Shown piece by piece: positions 11,111 through 23,200 of a stretch of 64,000 bases of DNA. Source of the DNA: Daedaleopsis sinensis (lineage: Eukaryota > Basidiomycota > Agaricomycetes > Polyporales > Polyporaceae); assembly GCA_033807695.1 (NCBI GenBank), contig CM066303.1:434001-498000 (forward strand), given 5' to 3'. Position numbers and translations under genes: made by a program. The first letter of the stretch is position 1; each line of letters begins with the position of its first letter. The notes under the pieces are model-generated. The model was not told where the DNA came from. It made no database searches and saw only the letters and a list, made by a program, of their open reading frames with translations.

Positions 11111-11334
11111 CGGAATCGAGACTCGTGCTCGGTACGCGAGAAGGCGAGCTGCTAGTGCATAATCACAGTCGACGGGCGAGTACTCAGTGAGGGTTCTCTC
11201 GAGATGCACACGGTAGCAGACACACCTGTGATGCTCATTTCGCAACGAGACCGGAGGGGAGGAGGGGAGACAGTCGGACGCCAGAGTTCGAGCTCGCGTC
11301 GGATGGAGGAAAATCGGTTGTATATGTATAGTAT

Positions 11335-11981
11335 ACACACTCTCTGGCCAGAGACCGTCCTAATAGGACGATCCGTTGGCCAGAGAGTGCGCGTCTTATC
11401 TTCCCCGGTCCCTCCCGCGTTCGTTTCGTCGCATCGGATCGTCCCCAAATTTGGGTGACGGCCTGTATCGTGTGTTCGCTGTTAGTTTGGAAGGTTATTC
11501 AGATGAGATACAACTTGCTTTGCCCACTTCTTGAAAGTGCTAGATTTGCAGTGAAGTCGTCAGAGACGCTCTCCGCCTCTGACCGTTCCGATGTGCCACG
11601 TTGGGCCATCAAAGGCACCATCAGCGCGGGACGGCAACGCGGCAACACCCGCCCCCGCAGTTTAAACGCCCGTCACCGACGGTAGCTCCCCGAAGAGGCA
11701 GTCCCGCCCTCCTCCACACCGAGGGCGCGACGCGTCCCCTTCAATGATATACATGCTTCTATACATGCGAGATCCTTACTCGGGCTCTTGTGAGCACGAG
11801 CGCGCCCCCTACTATGTCGAAGAGCAAAGCAGTGCCGTGAACCTTGTCTGACGGTCTCACCTTGTCCATGTGCGCGCCATTACTTGCTCTCCCGCCCGCC
11901 AATCCTAGTCCTTGTAGAGCACAGCCGCTCCTCTGGCCGACAGATCGTCCTATTACGACGGTCTCTGGCCAGAGAGTGTGT
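11335..11981. mobile_element. Non-autonomous inverted-repeat element (MITE-like), 647 bp
   Basis: The left end reads ACACACTCTCTGGCCAGAGA and the right end is its reverse complement. The match continues for about 54 bp with few differences (both arms share TAATAGGACGAT). Each arm itself contains the palindrome CTCTGGCCAGAG. The 530-bp interior has no transposase frame. No clear target duplication is visible at the ends. Confidence 0.6.
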
Positions 11982-12189
11982 GGACGGCTCGGTATATACC
12001 TTGACTGCGTCGTGTACAACGTATTTCGATGCTACGACTTGCACATGCTGAACTCGCTCACCTGCTGGTCAGCCCGAGACCCACCTTGTACCCTTCCGGC
12101 ACCCCTACAGTTTGCAGCACCCTTCGACACCTTTACAGTCTGCCACACCCTTCGACACCTTTACAGCCTGCCGCCCTCAGTCCGGGATC

Positions 12190-13600
12190 TAGCTGGCGAC
12201 GGCTTGCAGTGGTCAAGCTGCCCAGACCATGACACTCTTTCGTGTTGCTTTCGTGCGCATACTTCGACATTCCTTTGGACTATCACAATCGTTCCGCTGG
12301 GAACGGCCAACTAGTGCTCGTAGTCAAAGCTGATGCTACTGCCTCTACGGGGAAGAAGGGAACCATATTTTTGAACCCCGGTGAGTCTTCTCGCTGGCAC
12401 TGGCAGCGACGGACTTGTACTCATCGTCCACACAGGAGGTCCTGGCGTCTCAGGCTTGCAGGCCCTTGTGGACGACACCGAAGCTCTCATGGCCCGCGAG
12501 TCGGGCGGGGCATACGACTTCGTCAGCTGGGATCCCCGAGGTGTCGGTCCTTACACCTAGTATGCCCATTTGAAACTTCGCTTCTCGCTACGCACTGACG
12601 ACGCATAGTCCAGGCAACGTCTTCTGTCTCTCTGACGAGGAGTACACCGAGTTCTGGGGCGACAGCATCGAGGCCACGGGCATCAACTGGCTCGGCGACT
12701 TCACGAACCAGACAGACCTCCAAGCGTTTTACGGCCAGGCGTCTGACTTGGACGCGAAGTACAGGGCGTTCGGCGAGAAATGCTTGCAGGGCCCGAACGC
12801 GACAACTCTGCAATACATTGGTACCGCCGCGACCGTGCGTGACTTGGTCGGGCTCTCCGACGCGATCCAAGGCCCCAACACTCTGATCTTCTACTGGGGC
12901 CTCTCGTATGGGACGTTGGTTGGAGCGTGGTTTATGAGCAGTAAGTGATAGTGATTCAGCGTGGTATCCGTAGCACTCATTGGACCGTCCGCGTCGCCGG
13001 ACTTGTGTAACAGTGTTCCCGGAACGTGCCGGCCGCGTGATTTTAGATGGAGTACTCGACGCAACTCGTATCGCAAGCACCCAATCATACCATGTACGTC
13101 TTTCGTATCGGTTCAATCGGAATTTACTCCTCCCCTCTTCCCAGCGCGAGAGACGCTCGCAGATATACCGATCCCCGAGGACAGCTCGACGACAGCTCCT
13201 CTCCCAATACGTTGCCGAGCTATGTGTTTCAGTGGATCGAGTCTGCCGAGACCCTACCAGGCTCGATTTGCGACGCTTTCTTCGGTATCGCATCACACGC
13301 GATCAACTCTATCAGTGGTCTGACCTGGAACGCGCACGCAAGGACATCGTGGGATTGTTTTGCGGAACGCGGCGCTGTTCTATGCCAATGTTGGTCTCAT
13401 CTCACAGCCGGTAGTGTTCTCGAAGATGAGACGGATACCGATAGTAAGCCGCTTGCAAGTCCGTCCAATACATGCCTGTCGCCTGAATGCCTGTCCGCAG
13501 TGCATAATTATTACCGCCAGCTCATGAAGGGTTTCCCGTTGAATGAGCCGCCATCGGGCACCGAACTCGCCAGGATTTAGGCCGCAGCGTTCATCTCTGG
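12190..13600 (+). pseudogene. Alpha/beta-hydrolase, S33/TAP-like peptidase gene, apparently damaged
   Basis: Secreted S33/TAP-like peptidases remove N-terminal peptides. Recognisable parts: a W-x2-C start region, CAYFDIPLDYHN, an oxyanion-hole GGPG created by splicing 12380 to 12436, DFVSWDPRGVG, the nucleophile elbow GLSYGTLVGA (serine in G-x-S-Y-G) and MFPERAGRVILDGVLD. Exons ending 12380, then 12436-12559, 12609-12940 and 13014-13093, agree in phase. Two problems: an 11-bp direct duplication (CTTTCGTG-TTG-CTTTCGTG, about 12236-12254) breaks the frame between SSCPDHDTLS and CAYFD, and downstream of 13145 plausible fragments lie in three different frames. The catalytic Asp and His region was not located. 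Could be an unresolved intact gene, but a decaying copy is more likely. Confidence 0.55.
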
Positions 13601-15344
13601 CCGCATCGACTGTAAGTTCAAGCTTGCGCTCCACCCGATCTGACGCTCCGGGCCCCTTCCGCCCTCTCGCCAGCTCACGTCCGCTCGGACTTCAACTTCA
13701 GCGGTCTGCGGCACGCCACAGATTCTGTAGACCGTGTCTGGACGCGAACCCAGCTCGCGTCGTCAGGATGAAGCTGCTTGCGCGCAAGTCTGCTCGGAGG
13801 AGGACCCAACGCGACTATGCCGGGCTGAACTCCCGGTAAGAGTTAGACCCGCGGAGGTGGCTGCGCATGATGGAGCGAAGGATCACAGAGAAGGATCCCT
13901 TCAGGCGCACGAAGGGGAGCGAGGTCGGGATTGAGCAGCCGGAGAGTGACGAGGAGGCAATGAACGACTCCTGCGCGTACCCACATCGCATTGACTACAC
14001 GTCATGCGACGTCTGCAAGAGTCTACTCTCCCAAGCGCTTCGCTATTGATCCTGTTGCCAGGGCCCGGCCTCACCCACGGGCGTCCCGATAGTAAGTACA
14101 TCGTACCAGTATGCCGCATGTACCAAAGTATACGAGCCGGTCCGATCACGTAGCACCAGCAGCGGCAGCGCAAGAAAGGCGTCGCGGGCTCGTCCTCCGA
14201 CCTGCACGATGCTACTGCACATCGTGACCGCCCCCGAACAATGTGAGGGCTATAACAGGCTATGATCGTGTCCGACACCGATGTCATACTAGTACTACGC
14301 GATGGCGCGAATGCGACGGCAGCCTCAGCTCGACCCGGAGGCTGCCAGAACCGACAGGCTCTCCGACACGACGGGGATTTCTAGAGGCCCGGGTCAATGG
14401 CACCGTCCAGATATACTTACTCCGGGAGACTCCGGGTGCGGCTACTACTAGAGGTCACTCATTCAACTTGCGACCGTCGGGGTAAGTCGCGGCGAGTTCG
14501 AACGAATTCGTCATTCGCGAACTTCTGTTTACACACCCCCTTCCTCCCGCCGAGTTCCGATGAGCACTCACTACCGTAGCCCCAGGTAGCCCTCTGCAGT
14601 CCCGACCACCTGTTCACATGTAAAAGCTCACGAACACACCACAGAGCTAGCCACCGATTGTGGTACGCGAGGGATCTACCGTAGCGCATCAAATGATCCA
14701 GATCCGGAGTCACCGAGAATATTATTGCAAATTTGTCAAGCTCCACCCGCGGCGCGTCGTGCATACTATGTCGCGTTCCAGACTCCAGTAGGCAACCAGT
14801 AGGACTCGGCGATGGAGAGGTGATCGGGTGCAATTCCGGGTGAAGATCGGGTGCGACGTCGGAGCGAGCACTATCTCGTCTCGCCGAAGGTGCGGCCGAG
14901 TGCCGTTATCCCGTCGATCTTCTAGTTCTGGCATCTCCTGACCTGGCCTGCCTACTCCGACGCGACGGATTATTTTCGGGGTTTCAGCCAGCGGCGCGAC
15001 TTCGGCGTCATCGAACAGTCATGAGATGACAAATTGCCCCGAGGTGGAATCATACCGCGAGATGTCCGAGTCGCTGCACGGCGAACGTGAGAGTTCGATA
15101 GCGACATACCCTCCCCCTGACAAGGACGGCAGCCACCACTGTCACGACATCAAGACAAGTCGGCCGTATCGGTTGCCAGTGCCTGACAACAAATCCATCA
15201 CATGAAGCCATCTTCGTCGGAGCATTCACCACACGCGGTCTCAGTGTAATTAGTGGAGAGAGCCGGCAAAGTAAAAGCAATCAGTACATCATATTTGCGT
15301 TGCATAGGCGATGAGAGTATCTCCGAATCATCACGGGTCCCTCG
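13601..15344. other. Intergenic, no supported gene
   Basis: Only short overlapping frames on both strands. A fragment around 13,770-14,050 is open and Cys/acid-rich (CSEEDPTRLCRAELPV) and could be the eroded 3' end of the peptidase-like gene, but no motif confirms it. Confidence 0.35.
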
Positions 15345-16322
15345 TCACTTCTTCTTCTTCATATAAAACCGAGTCATGTTCCGATCTACCCACCCCACCG
15401 CCGCCATCTTCCCCCCCTTCCGTCCCCGGGGAATACCACTGCTTCCCAAACGCGCGCCCTCAACCCTTTGTCTCCCTGCCCCGTGTCTATCGCCACTGTT
15501 ACGCTCGTCTTCATCATCAGATTCTTCATCGTCCGTGAAGTCGATGACCCTCGGCCCAATCTTTGCGTCCGCCACTTCGTGAACAGATTCGATGCAGTCC
15601 GATCCGTTACAAGGGCTAGACTCGACTGCCTTCGCCAGGCTCGCACTAGGAACCGGCAATGCAGGCTGCGCCGTCGCTCGACTAGACGTCCATATATCCT
15701 CGAGGTGAGTGGGGCTGATGATGGCGGGATGTGGCGGAGCGGTAACCTCGACAACTTCAACAGTATTTCGTCGACACTCGTTGACGATGACAATCTTAAC
15801 CCTTCCAGTTGGACCAGTGGATATGTTTGTGATGGTCCCGGTCACGTGAGGATCATACGTTTCGAGGGCGGTCTTCTTGGCAGCATGTGAGTGAAAAGCA
15901 GTTCTTGTCAATGCCACGACTCTGACGCGTGCACCCTCGAACAGTGGAATCGGTGGAAGGCATTGAAGGGTGTACGTGTGTGACTTCTTGATCCCAGCAC
16001 TACGTCGGGAGTAGCGGGCATACGAAGACCACACAGCAAAGAGAGTGGTGACATCGGTTGTAGGAGGGAGACGGGATGGGGTTTCACCCACAAGGGGGGT
16101 GTTCGGAGTGTTTGGGGCAATAGTTAAAGTTGTAGGTTCGTCCGGCAAGACAGATAAACGAGATGAACTTGCTTTCCTTGTGGTCGATGACAACTGAGCA
16201 GATGGCTGTCCTGATGGAGGAGGATGAAGGTGGGTTGTCGGTGCGGTTTGCACACAGCGAATAGTTTTGGCCGTGGCATCGGAGACAGTAACTGGGATGT
16301 ACTGTGGGGAAGGGGTGCACAT
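15345..16322 (-). CDS. Hypothetical protein, 325 aa
   Basis: A single long frame from ATG at 16320-16322. The N-terminal third is S/T/P-rich. The middle (about residues 125-190) has alternating hydrophobic strands, RVRVVALTRTAFHSH and GRVKIVIVNECRRN, with a G-rich turn between them, reminiscent of a small beta-barrel such as KOW, but not diagnostic. A D/E-rich stretch (FTDDEESDDEDERN) and a K/R tail ending MKKKK follow. No family is recognised. It borders an AT-rich island upstream and gene-free DNA downstream, so it may belong to an unrecognised element. A GTGAGT-like signal (minus strand, about 15890) could mark an intron but is not needed to keep the frame open. Confidence 0.45.
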   Translation of the reverse strand: MCTPSPQYIPVTVSDATAKTIRCVQTAPTTHLHPPPSGQPSAQLSSTTRKASSSRLSVLPDEPTTLTIAPNTPNTPLVGETPSRLPPTTDVTTLFAVWSSYARYSRRSAGIKKSHTYTLQCLPPIPLFEGARVRVVALTRTAFHSHAAKKTALETYDPHVTGTITNISTGPTGRVKIVIVNECRRNTVEVVEVTAPPHPAIISPTHLEDIWTSSRATAQPALPVPSASLAKAVESSPCNGSDCIESVHEVADAKIGPRVIDFTDDEESDDEDERNSGDRHGAGRQRVEGARLGSSGIPRGRKGGKMAAVGWVDRNMTRFYMKKKK

Positions 16323-18000
16323 TGAATATGTAATTCCTCTTGTCGAGTAGTATATGCTAGAGATATTGCAGCCCTGTATAAACAGTAGCTATATTAGACA
16401 GACAGAGCGAACAAGGTGAGAAAACAGCAGTCACTGTATAAACATACTGCAATTTTACTGACTGGGCCGTACGGTGGTCTTCTTCTGATTTGCACTGTCA
16501 GACAGCATTAGAGGATTTGCGAACTCCGAGTTGCCACACCAACCTACCTATCGACAGAAAGACCGTATATCGCCAGGTCACTTCGTCCGGACAGGTCCCT
16601 AAGACCACGATAATAGGGAGGGGGAAAGGGGTAGATAATGGTAGAAGGACAGAGGGGGCGAAGGAGTTCCAGGGAGTGCAGACTGGGACTTGGGAGGTAC
16701 TGTTGGTGGTAGGAGCCTTAAGTAGCTCCGAAGCCGAGCGTTTAGTGATTCAATTACTTTACGGCGATAAGTCTAACCTTCTAGCAGGTATAGTCACATC
16801 TCCACAGACTCCACTGTTGTGTCTATAGTCATGGCATAGGCTATGGTAGAGGAGACTTCAAGTCTATTCGGTAAAGTTGCTGTAAGGCATTATCACAGAA
16901 AACATAAACATCCGAGTGAGCCGAGACGATATGAGAATGTGAACGAACATGGCTACTCGTTGCAAGGGCGGGATATAAGTAGAGCATATCGACAGGAAAT
17001 AGCATACATGAATAAGGAGGTACAAGTGCACACCGTTGACACATATCTGCTTTCAAGATACTACTTCTTGCAGGCACGCAAAAGAGAAGTAAGGTAAGAC
17101 TCATAGGAAATAAAGCAATATGCTAATAGTCCAGACTAAACCATTACAGGAAAGCTCAGTGGCCACGTCAGCGAAGAAGGTACTCTTCATAGGAAATATG
17201 TAATTCGGACAGTTCCGAAGCCAGAACATACCTTTAGAATTTACGAGATACTTCTCATGACAGATAGAACAATAGATGACATGATGCCGAGCACAGAACA
17301 ACTCACGAGTGATCCGGATCTGTATCTGTGGGTCATTTATCCTCAGACCACTCAATCTAGACTGACATGGATCATGACTCTCTGGTCTAATCCAGACCCA
17401 CAGACATATGAACTGACATTTGCATGTGATCTGACCTGTTGCTCAGCCTAAAAGGTAACCTTGCAAAACTGGTACTACATCGTGTAGACAGAATCGACCG
17501 GGAAAGATAGTCTCAGCAGATCAAGAGAGGGTGTTCGGTGGCAGATTATGATATGCAGTGCTCTGGAAGACTAAAGCAAATTCCTTGGTGAAAATAATCC
17601 AAAGTGAATTTTGCCAATGAGTAACAGTATAACTTGCAATAGTGCACTAGGCCTACTATTGGAATGATGTGCTCGTTGACTACCCATGATTTAATGTACG
17701 TATCAATACAAACTGCATAGTCATACAAAAATCAAGTCATGCACTGGCAGTAAGTTAGAAGCCCTGACATCTGCTATAATCTAATACAGTACAGTGATTA
17801 CTGATAGTGTCAGAGTCCAGATGCCACAGCACTGTGATGATGGTCCTGCACTGTTTGGAATTACTGTCAGATGTGTCGTGCAGCTCAGGATTTTGCTCAC
17901 TGTCCAGCCCCACACTTACTACGGTTTCTGCTTAGGGAAGGCCACTGGCATGGCATGCTGCGCCTACTTCCACGCCCACAGAAGTTAATAGCAGCGGGTT
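16323..18000. other. AT-rich island without a supported gene
   Basis: Base composition drops visibly compared with both flanks (many runs such as AAATAAAGCAATATG). All open frames are short. No terminal repeats or transposase motifs were found; an eroded element is one possibility. Confidence 0.45.
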
Positions 18001-18730
18001 TTATATAATTTGAAGAAACTGATAACGGCGTCTGGAGCGACCAGGAGTAAGTAGTGGTAGGTAAATTGTGGCACTGTTCTGTCACACACACTAATTTTCA
18101 AGTCTGGCAGGAACTTGTCCAGCTGACCCGGTTGTCGTGAGGGTGTGCTTGGCAGCCGGCCGATGCAGGTGGGCGAGCGGCCAGCTGGGCAGATGTGAGG
18201 AGCGTGCAGGGCCAGTAGAACGGACGGGCAGGAAGACGCAGGTACAGACACCATCGTCGAGCACGGAATGAGAGGCGGGCGGTGGGGAGAAATGAGCACG
18301 GAGTGTCGAGCCAAGGCGGCGGCGGACAAGATAGACGCGAGCGGTCGGCGCGGCGCGCTGACGCTACTAGGCGTTGAGCGCTGAGTCGAGGCGGGTGGCG
18401 GGTGACGTTGACGTGGGCGGCGGGCGAGGACAGACGCGAGGGAGCAGGATAGGGGAGAGGCTGAGAGAGGAGAGAGTCGCGAGGAGGCGGAGACCGGAGC
18501 GGGAGCAGGGTCCAGGCGGTTCAAGATGGATGTTGATGGGAACAGAGGATATTCCGATCCTCCCCTCCGTTTTACAACAAGGGAGGAATATCCATTGGTG
18601 TATATACTCTGCAGGATGTCGACAGAGACAACCCGACAATTGGCAACTTGCGGGGCACTGGAGGACACCACGGTCAGTCTCAGTTTTCCAAGCAGATCTC
18701 AGGGCCTTCGTTGGCACGCCGCGCACGCTC

Positions 18731-18906
18731 CTCCATTATCAACTCGACGCCATACTAGCCCACGTACTAGTAGTATGATCCACCCAGTGGCGTACTAGCA
18801 TCGCCTAAGTATAAGAATACGTACCTCCATTATCAACTCGACGTCATACTAGCCCACGTACTAAGTAGTAGTATGACCCACCCAATGGCGTACTAGCATC
18901 GCCTAC
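18731..18906. repeat. 94-bp tandem duplication
   Basis: Two near-identical copies (18731-18824 and 18825-18906) starting CTCCATTATCAACTCGACG and ending GCATCGCCTA. Each contains short inverted ACTAG/CTAGT and CGTACTA segments. Several small indels separate the copies. Confidence 0.75.
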
Positions 18907-20202
18907 GAATCGCCACCGCGATACAGACCCACGCCGTGTCCAAACCTCTAGCCACGGTAGCCCCTAGTAGCAGCCCTCGCCTTGGTGTTCCACCTTCCCT
19001 CCCCCATCCGGAGTCCGACTCGAAGGTCCACAAGTCGAGTGGTGACCCGCGGAGTTGCCATCGCTGAGGTGAGAGGCAATGAGAATCCTTATCCGGGAGT
19101 ACGCGCATGATCGGCGGAGACTGTTGGGTAGCGGACCGAGACTGGGGAACTGGCAGGGATTTCACTGGCAGCAGTACTCACATGGCAGCCACACGGTGCC
19201 GGTGCTCGACCGCCAACCACGCGGCGTAGACGCCGCCCTCGTCGTGCTTGAGTACTCCAGCCCACCCTGCTGCCGAGTTCCGTTCGTCATCCGAATCCAA
19301 CGATCTGAATGTTCGTCGCTCAGGACCCGCGGGACAAGGCGAGCATTGGGCCGCGCGGAATGCGCTGACGTTGTCCATCCGATGGGACTTCTCAGTGTCC
19401 ATTGAGGTGCAGACTCCTCTCCCCAGCATTATCAGCACAGTCCTGACAACGACACCAGCACCGCCGCTATGATGCTGTTCGTGTCCAGACACCGACCTTA
19501 TCGGAAGTCGGTCAGTCGTGACGCGGACCCGGCGTCCCCCTCCGGTAGGTCGGAAATTTTAGCCTAGGCGACGACGTCCACTCGAGAATATAATTACCCC
19601 AACGGTGCACATCAGTATATAGGACTCCGTGACCAAACCTCGATATGGACTCCATGACCGTTCGCTGTCGTGTTTTTCCGGCGGCACCGGCGAGTCCCCG
19701 AAACTCTCCGGACGCAACCTGTCAGACACCAAGCCCAGGTTGTCGCACTCATGCTGCAGATGCAGAAGTGCGGACCCGGGCGAAGCTCCCCTGGCGTGCT
19801 CTGAGCAATCGGCTGACTATCTTGCTTGTTAGTAGCATCTCTAGCTAGTCCGACAATATCCCATCTCACCCGAGAGTTCGTCCCCACGCGCAAGCGAACG
19901 GACAGACATCGAGGGAGATAGATAGCGTCGAACATGGTAACGGTAGCGACTCTCGGAATCCGCCTCAGCTCGCAACGCACAACCCTGACTTAGTACAGGC
20001 TGTTCACTAACAAGCAAAACAATCACATTTCAGCACGGTTGTCGACGACATTCGGAACATACAATCAAGGCGGCCGGTACATGAGATGGTAGACAGTGCG
20101 CGGTGCAAGATAGCCTATGTACCTTCCTCTGGGTGCAGGCTGGACAACGACTAACCTCCGGTGACCCGCGACCGCCACAGTCAAATCGCATATGGAGTTC
20201 CC
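18907..20202. other. Intergenic, no supported gene
   Basis: No frame longer than about 120 codons and none with a recognisable motif. The last 100 bases are probably the 3' UTR of the minus-strand reductase gene. Confidence 0.35.
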
Positions 20203-23200
20203 CTATCCGTCACATACTTCGCAGATTAGCTGACAGCCTCCGATGCGGTCAGAATGAGCATCCTCAGCCGTGCGGTCCCGATCCGACCGGAGCGATGAAC
20301 CCGACGCGTACGAGTGGGCCTCGAAAGCGGAAGGCGCGACGGAGTCCGACTGGGACAACGACGCCGGCTCCAGAGGGGGCATCTCGTCGGTCTCGTCGCT
20401 GCCGTCCGGAGGGGGCGAAATCTGTTCTTCGTCTGGCGCCGTCGCGGAGCGAAGGACTTCGAGGAACACTTCGGGCCTGGCAGCGATCTCGTTCGGGGAA
20501 GACAGGTACTCGGCTCCCGCCTCGACGCCCGAGCTATCCCTGCAACCAACTGGCGACCCGTCGTTGGCACCGAGTCCAGCGATAGGCAAGTGCACCACGG
20601 GGATGCGCAGAGCATCGACAGACACGGAACCCTCTACCCAGAAGATCTCGTTCGCAACGATCGTCATCGGATCGACATCCTCCACGTTCATCGACGGCAA
20701 CGGGGGAGAAAGAAGGCGAACACGCTCGCCCACGGCATCTCCGTCGCTAATCGCGTGCAGATGGTCGCCCAGGGCGCCGGAAGAAGGCGGCGCGTCGTGG
20801 ATGATATCGACTGCAACGGACTGCGGTCCGAGTGTACGCGCCTGTGGTTTTACGTCGGCGTACTCCGCGTCGATGACTGTAGCGATGCGTGCTCGCTCGG
20901 CTGTTCTGAACGCCGCATTACCAGGGACGGCAGTTCTGGGCCTCCTGAAGCGAGGTCTGCCGCGATCGACAGAGGTACTGCGCGGGAAGACTGACGCACT
21001 AGCCACCCCGTACGGGAGCGGGAAAGTGGGGGGGCGGGACCGAAGATAATAGATGCCCGTCTTGAGACCGCCGCGCCACGCGCGCTCCTGCAGCTCGACC
21101 TAGATAGTTTACGTCGGATAAGTACCAGCCATCGTGCAGTCAGCAGGTGTGCACTTACCAACAAGGACGTGTCGGGCCACTCGACGTAGAGCGACAGACT
21201 CTGGCTCTGGTCAATGAACGGTCCACGCCCCACAGCCAAATCCACGAGCACTCGGGGGTCGATCTCCCAGACCGTTTGATAGACCTCTTTCAACTCTGCC
21301 GGAATTCCAGGGATACCCGCGATAGAGCCTGCAATGACAGATGACTAAGACACCAGAAGAAAAGCATAACTGGACGTACCATGATTTTGTATGAGTTCAC
21401 TGCGAACGGCAGGGGACCACATTCCGATGTTGACCAGATCTTGAACTAGACGAGGGCACAACTCCGTGTACTCTCCGCTCAGCACACGATGCGTCACGAC
21501 GTTACTGGTCGAAGCTGGTTAGCACGGCAACTGAAAGACGGACGGGCATCGTACCTGACTCGCGGGTCCGTGCCTTCCGAGTTCCCGAGGAGGTGCGCGG
21601 TGGAGGCCGTCGGCATCTGGGCAGTGATAACTGAGTTGCGTAACCCGATCGTCATAATCCGGGCAGCCAGAACAGAGAAATCATAGCGTCCAGATGTGCC
21701 GGCGTTCCAGAAATCATGTTGCAGTTTCCCCTTGGAGGCAGGGGAGCCATCCCACTCGGGATAAGGACCGTATTCCCTTGCGAGTTCGCAACTGGCTTCA
21801 AGTGCGGCGTGGTAGATAGTCTCGAAGACGAGCACGTTGAAGTCACGAGCTTCCGCCGATCCATAACTCCAGCCGCGGATGCGGAGATAGTCCGCGAATC
21901 CCTGCACTCCAACCGCGATCGGTCTCGTGCGGAAGACAGAGAGTCGCGCTTCGTCGCTCGGATAATCGGCGAGGTCCAGTGTAATGTCGAGATTGCGAAC
22001 GACGAGCTTGACAATCTTGTGGAGTCCATCCAAATCAAACGAGAGATCCGACTTGACGAATCGCGGGAGAGCAACGGACGCGAGCGAGCACACCGCAGTT
22101 TCCTGGGTAGACGAGTACTGCACGATCTCGGTACAAAGGTTCGACGTTCGAATGACGCCGAGGTGCTGCTGGTTGTTTTTGCCTATTTGTCCAAGACGTC
22201 AGCGACAACAACCGGCACAACGTGTTGGCAACTGCACGAACCATCCACGGCGTCCTTGTACAGCAAAAACGGCGAACCGGTCTCCTTCTGGGCGTCGCAT
22301 ATCAACCGGAAGAGGGCCGACGATTCGATACATTCGCGACGGACGTCCGAACGCTCGTACGATTCGTACCTGGCATCGAACTCTTCTCCGTACACCTCGT
22401 TCAGGTCATCGACGTCCGCCGGGTCGAATAGGCTCCACATGGCACCAGTCTGGAGGCGGCGCATGCTGGTCATAGATTAGCAGCGACTCGTACGAATCGG
22501 ACCCACAAAGATCTCACAATATGTCAGGAATCCATAGCGCAGGGCGAATCCCGGCTCCACGGACGGCAGCCGGCGTTCGCGAGCTTCGACACATACTGAA
22601 AGCGCACACTTCGATGTGCCAAATGGGTAGATATAGCGTGGCGGCGCAGGGCCGTCTCAGACCGCTTGACGCCAAGAAGGAGGCGTGACTCTCGAGCACT
22701 CGCACGAATGCCATGACCCCGGGGTTGCCCATGGGAAACACGCTGGAAGATCCCCCGTTAAGCAGGCACGTGCCATCGTCGAGGTGCAACACGACTCGAC
22801 ATACCTTTGAGCCGGGACAGAGCCCAACGAGAGTCCGACTCCTCCCTCAGCCTTCCAAAGAGCATCGATGTCATATATGCTCTGAAGCAGAGACGACGGG
22901 GAGCTGGCGTCGGGTTGATACAAGAAACAAGAGGCGAAATTGGCCTTGCGCGTTCCCGCGTTGAATAGCACTGGCGTGGCATGGGTGTACAGGCCTCGGG
23001 ACAGCGCGTCATAGGTCTCGAGGACGGAATCGAGGTCCAATCCGTGGAGCGCAAGGGCAAGTCGCATGTAGAGAAACTGGGGACGTTCGGTAACCACGTC
23101 GTTGACAGTCCCGAGATATCTGAACATCATGCTGCCGATGCTCATGCTGGCGTACGTTGCGTTTGTCAGTATCCCGCAGCGCAAACAGAAGAAAAGAGAG

